Program-made: the position numbers and the translations under genes
Part shown: in pieces, positions 60,429 through 64,000 of the stretch
Layout of the letters: every line of letters starts with the position of its first letter
Position numbering within the stretch: the stretch's first letter is position 1
The notes under the pieces: generated by a model
What the model was told of the DNA's origin: nothing
The model's input: the letters and a program-made list of their open reading frames with translations, nothing else
The model's database searches: none
NCBI GenBank assembly: GCA_001600355.1
Contig: BCJU01000001.1
Span: 5,704,013-5,768,012, forward strand
Direction of reading: 5' to 3'
From: Meira nashicola
Taxonomy: Eukaryota; Basidiomycota; Exobasidiomycetes; Exobasidiales; Brachybasidiaceae
DNA: 64,000 nt

Positions 60429-63400
60429 ATGTCGCGTATATTGGCTCCCGATTCAAGTCCATTTCGTCACAACTCAGACAAATCAAAGAGTATGAATAAT
60501 GCTCATAAATCGGGCAATACCGTTAAATCACACGGAGGTCAACCTAAATTAGACTTTACGCGAACAAAGTTTGAATCTCGCTCCAGATCACCGGAAGAAC
60601 TTAAAAAGAACGCATATAGTGATAAAAATGGAGAAAGGAAGCCAGGAAGTTCATCTTCAAATAATGTATCTCAGAGACTGAAGGTGGATTCAAAGACCGG
60701 CAGCCTAAAACGGTATAGTGCAGAAAATTCTGAGGATGACGACTTGACTGGATCAGAGGCCACGACAGGATCGATCAACAAACGTTTCAAATCCGCTTTG
60801 CAGAAATTTGAATACGATGGACCAGGAAAAAAATCCAATCTTGCTGAAGAATATTCATCACTTTCAGACTTGTCCGATGAAGAAGCTGAAAAGCAGAAGG
60901 AAAAGCCCAAAAAACGGAAATTTATTCTAGGACGGGCAAAAGCAGATTCAGATCAAGACAAATCTTCTGATGTTGAAATGGTGCAAAGTAAGCCTTCAAA
61001 GAAGCCCATTTCGACATCTGCGGAAGAACTAGCAAACATCGATGCAACAGTTAGAAGAATAAGGGCGGTAAGGCTTGCATTTAGTCTGGATGAAATTAGA
61101 AATGTTTACGAACAAGCTAATCGTGATATGAAGCTGACTTTGAAGATGTTGGACGAAAGAGCGTCAAGTCAGACGAGAACAAAAAGAGTTATTCCTGAGA
61201 GTCCGAGCGAGGCTGGAACCCCACACAAACCTTCAAGGCCCAGCGAATCTATGCAATCTCCAACACCCTCTCAGACCCGCTCGATGATCAGTCCAAATCA
61301 ACAGAGACGCCCGCCCATCAAAAACGCCATCAAGGTTACGACCAAATCTGCACCCTTACCACGTACCAGCTCTTCGCCAATTCCGCATGTACAAAAGGTC
61401 ATCCAGAATGGAAAGCCTGCTCCCGTTCAGAAAGCGGTGCAAAAAGTTACACAAAAGAGTAGTGCTCGTTCTACACCATCAATAGAAGTGATTGATTCCG
61501 ATCAATTTTCTGAGGATGACGGCGGGTCAGAAGTTGAAGAGGTTCGCCAGCAGAAAAGCGAATTAAATGCTTTGAATTGGTTCAATACCAGTACAAGCGA
61601 GCAGCTTGTCGATATCGTGGGTGTGACACAGGAACAAGCCCAAACGATTATCAGTTTGCGTCCTTTTGATGACACGGACGACGTTGATACAAAGTTGAGA
61701 AGCGCAAAAGGGGTTCAGCCAAGGTTATTTTACGATTGTATTGATCTTATGGCTGCTTTGAAACGTGTCGATGGTGTCTTGGCAGATTGTACTGGGATGG
61801 CGGATAAATTAAGTGCAGCATTTTCGAAATGGGATACATCGAATGGGGGCAAGAACAATACAGATGCGCATTATTTGCACAAACAGCCGGAAGGTGCGAA
61901 AGCAGGGATTGTATTACGTGACTTTCAACTCTACGGTGTCAATTGGCTCATTCTTCTGCACCGGATGCGCTGTTCAGGCATCTTGGCCGATGATATGGGT
62001 TTGGGCAAAACGGCTCAAGTGATTTCTTTCCTCAATCATATCACATTTTCTTGCAAGGTGAGACCGCATCTTGTAGTCGTTCCAAGTTCGGTAATCACGA
62101 ATTGGATGCGAGAATTTGAGACTTTTGGTACAAAGCTGAGTGTTTTCAAGTACCACGGATCTCAGTCTGAGCGCATACAACAACAGCATGAACTTAAAGA
62201 TGCAAGGGACGATTACGACGTAATTATCACTACATACGAAATGGCATCCGGCGCGGAGAGAGACCATAAATTCTTGCGAAAGTATGACTTTGAAACTGCA
62301 ATCTTTGATGAAGGTCACGTTCTCAAAAATCAAAAGTCCATCAAACACGAAAAGATTATGAGAATCCGTAGCAAGTGGAGATTGCTCTTGACTGGAACTC
62401 CTTTACAAAACAATCTGGCAGAACTAATTTCATTGTTGAAGTTCATTATGCCTCACTTCTTTGATGGAGCGGATGAAGCTCTGCAACATATTTTCAAAGT
62501 CAACCGTCAAACTCTTTTGTCTCGAGAACGCGTAAATCATGCAAAACAAATGATGCGACCATTCACCTTGAGAAGGACAAAGCTAGAAGTATTGGATAAT
62601 CTGAAGAAGAAGACCGAAAAGGTGAGGTACTGTGATATGACGGAAGCACAAGCTGCTTTATACGAAGATTCTTTTGCCAAGACTAAAGCAGCAATCCTGG
62701 CAGCTCAAGAAGGAACAGATGGCTCCGCACCTAAGCGAAAAGGACAAAAGGGATCGGGAAGTAAGACAGATCAACATGCCGCTCATTTGATGCAATTACG
62801 TAAAGCAGCCAATCACCCTTTGCACTTCAGAAGGTTGTATACGGACACCAAGATTGATGCTTTGGCACGGGATTATATCCGTGTTGCTGAGCATGCTGAT
62901 CAAGATTTGATGGAGATCAAAGAAGATTTTGCAATCAATAGCGATGCCGAACTTTGCATGTCGATTGCAATGCAATACAAGGAATGTTCAAAACACATTT
63001 TACCTGAACAGGAGTGGGTTAATTCTGGAAAGATTGCTGCACTGAAAGAAGTTATCGAAGAAGCGAAATCACAAGGTGAAAGATTGATTATCTTTAGCCA
63101 ATTCGTTCAAACGCTTGAAATCGTATGTAGAGCTTTAGAGTTCTTTAATATTTCTTATCGTGGCTTCACTGGAAGTACAAAGGTTAACGATAGACAGGAA
63201 TTGGTTGACGAATTTACACGGGATAGCTCGATCACCTGTTTTCTACTCAGTACAAAAGCTGGCGGTGTTGGAATCAATTTAACAGCTGCCAATTGGGTCG
63301 TCTTATATGATCAAGATTTCAATCCTCAAAACGATCAACAAGCAGCCGATAGATGTTATCGTATCGGACAGGAAAAAGAGGTAAGCATCATTCGTTTGAT

Positions 63401-63581
63401 CAGCAGAGGTACGATCGATGAACAAATTTATGAATTAGGCAAGACTAAACTGAAATTAGCCGAACGTGTTCAAGGAAACGATGAAGAAGGAGTTGATGGG
63501 GAAGAGGTGGAGAAAAAAGTAGAGCAAACGCTCATGGCCGGTATTATGGCCAGTCACAAAGAAAGGACTGCAGCAAAATAA
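60429..63581 (+). CDS. fun30: SNF2-family chromatin remodeler, Fun30/Fft/SMARCAD1 type
   Basis: Single exon, 1050 residues. The first 200 residues are Ser/Lys-rich and acidic. A CUE-like three-helix segment lies near 208-240 (RRIRAVRLAFSLDEIRNVYE, then MKLTLKMLDER), as in SMARCAD1. The ATPase core starts near 495 with LRDFQLYGVNWLILLHRM. It continues with ADDMGLGKTAQVISFL (Walker A), PSSVITNWMREFE, FDEGHVLKN near 620 (DEGH box, characteristic of the Fun30 branch rather than DEAH/DESH) and LLTGTPLQNNLAELISLL. The helicase C domain has RLIIFSQFVQTLEIV, STKAGGVGINLTAAN and DRCYRIGQEKEV. Family role: nucleosome sliding and histone exchange for heterochromatin maintenance, end resection and replication-coupled silencing in the nucleus. 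All seven helicase motifs appear intact. It is divergent from aro1. Confidence 0.94.
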   Translation: MSRILAPDSSPFRHNSDKSKSMNNAHKSGNTVKSHGGQPKLDFTRTKFESRSRSPEELKKNAYSDKNGERKPGSSSSNNVSQRLKVDSKTGSLKRYSAENSEDDDLTGSEATTGSINKRFKSALQKFEYDGPGKKSNLAEEYSSLSDLSDEEAEKQKEKPKKRKFILGRAKADSDQDKSSDVEMVQSKPSKKPISTSAEELANIDATVRRIRAVRLAFSLDEIRNVYEQANRDMKLTLKMLDERASSQTRTKRVIPESPSEAGTPHKPSRPSESMQSPTPSQTRSMISPNQQRRPPIKNAIKVTTKSAPLPRTSSSPIPHVQKVIQNGKPAPVQKAVQKVTQKSSARSTPSIEVIDSDQFSEDDGGSEVEEVRQQKSELNALNWFNTSTSEQLVDIVGVTQEQAQTIISLRPFDDTDDVDTKLRSAKGVQPRLFYDCIDLMAALKRVDGVLADCTGMADKLSAAFSKWDTSNGGKNNTDAHYLHKQPEGAKAGIVLRDFQLYGVNWLILLHRMRCSGILADDMGLGKTAQVISFLNHITFSCKVRPHLVVVPSSVITNWMREFETFGTKLSVFKYHGSQSERIQQQHELKDARDDYDVIITTYEMASGAERDHKFLRKYDFETAIFDEGHVLKNQKSIKHEKIMRIRSKWRLLLTGTPLQNNLAELISLLKFIMPHFFDGADEALQHIFKVNRQTLLSRERVNHAKQMMRPFTLRRTKLEVLDNLKKKTEKVRYCDMTEAQAALYEDSFAKTKAAILAAQEGTDGSAPKRKGQKGSGSKTDQHAAHLMQLRKAANHPLHFRRLYTDTKIDALARDYIRVAEHADQDLMEIKEDFAINSDAELCMSIAMQYKECSKHILPEQEWVNSGKIAALKEVIEEAKSQGERLIIFSQFVQTLEIVCRALEFFNISYRGFTGSTKVNDRQELVDEFTRDSSITCFLLSTKAGGVGINLTAANWVVLYDQDFNPQNDQQAADRCYRIGQEKEVSIIRLISRGTIDEQIYELGKTKLKLAERVQGNDEEGVDGEEVEKKVEQTLMAGIMASHKERTAAK

Positions 63582-64000
63582 ATTGGATTTTGTCATTTGT
63601 ATCATCTGTATCATCATCCGCGCTTCGTATTATCATATACATAGATTTTGTCAATTGCAATGCAATATAGAATACTTACCAATTGTTGTGCTGTATTTCA
63701 TGTCAGAACACACGAAAGAGATACATGGCATGCTATTAATTATTGCGGAAGACCTATATTCAAGTGAAATCGATCGGGATCATGTAGGGAAATTAGAATG
63801 TGGGATACAGAAAAACGAACAAAGATTAGCATTACGTACGGGAATTTTGCATGTATGAGAGAGAAATTTGGAAATGATGGTGTTTTTGTACAGTTTCATT
63901 ATATGTGCATTATCGAATCAGGAAAATCGGATGAAATGAACAGTTATTGAAATGATCTGATTTTTGAATATATTGCCACATTTTATCAACCAAATTTTTT
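63582..64000. other. 3' flank of the Fun30 gene to the window edge
   Basis: 419 AT-rich bases. A 91-codon open frame starting two bases after the Fun30 stop has no domain and low-complexity start residues, so it is taken as 3' untranslated or intergenic DNA. The next gene lies outside the window. Confidence 0.45.

Noticed and set aside
63583..63858. 91-codon frame after the Fun30 stop
   Set aside because: It begins two bases after the stop in another frame, without promoter space or domain; treated as 3' flank.

Overview
The window is nuclear DNA from a fungus, most likely a basidiomycete. It carries an intact single-frame pentafunctional AROM gene, a Rhb1-type Rheb GTPase, a type II-like PKA regulatory subunit with the RRTSVS inhibitor site, and Cdc7, Rix7, Spc98/GCP3 and Fun30 homologues. 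Nine introns inside coding sequence could be placed; all have GT-AG ends and are short (59 to 189 bases). The longest genes have none. This intron-poor style with serine-, glutamine- and acid-rich insertions would fit a yeast-like lineage such as Ustilaginomycotina, but the placement is inference. There is no sign of an organelle, a prokaryote, a CRISPR array, a transposon or a secondary-metabolite cluster.

Layout, left to right: RNase H1-type hybrid-binding-domain protein (+), Cdc7 kinase (-), eIF3m (+), Rix7/NVL AAA ATPase (-), Pmp47-like peroxisomal carrier (+), nicotinamidase Pnc1 (-), small unknown protein (+), large acidic regulator-like protein (+), double HMG-box protein with a long spliced leader (+), PROPPIN of the Hsv2/WIPI3 type (-), Nrg1-like C2H2 factor (-), possible XRCC4-like protein (+), MFS transporter (+), PKA regulatory subunit (-), aldehyde dehydrogenase with a mitochondrial-type presequence (+), GCP3 (-), Rheb (-), AT-rich orphan (+), Q-rich protein (-), NADPH-cytochrome P450 reductase (+), AROM (-), Fun30/SMARCAD1 remodeler (+).

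The genes mostly alternate in strand, giving divergent pairs with shared upstream regions and convergent pairs with 3' gaps of about 130 to 320 bases. Several products belong to nutrient signalling (Rheb to TOR, PKA regulatory subunit, PROPPIN, Nrg1-like repressor) and others to replication or chromatin (Cdc7, Fun30). Nothing in the sequence shows that they form a physical or regulatory cluster; the window reads as ordinary core genome.

The points most worth a second look are: the PROPPIN with a large acidic insertion; a candidate XRCC4/PAXX-type protein whose start codon overlaps a uORF stop codon; a Rheb with a serine in place of the conserved G4 asparagine and a 24-bp in-frame duplication; a hybrid-binding domain with no RNase H domain; three GTGAGT donors feeding one acceptor ahead of the HMG gene; and an intergenic hairpin with a distant exact complement. 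No clearly undescribed multi-gene system was found.
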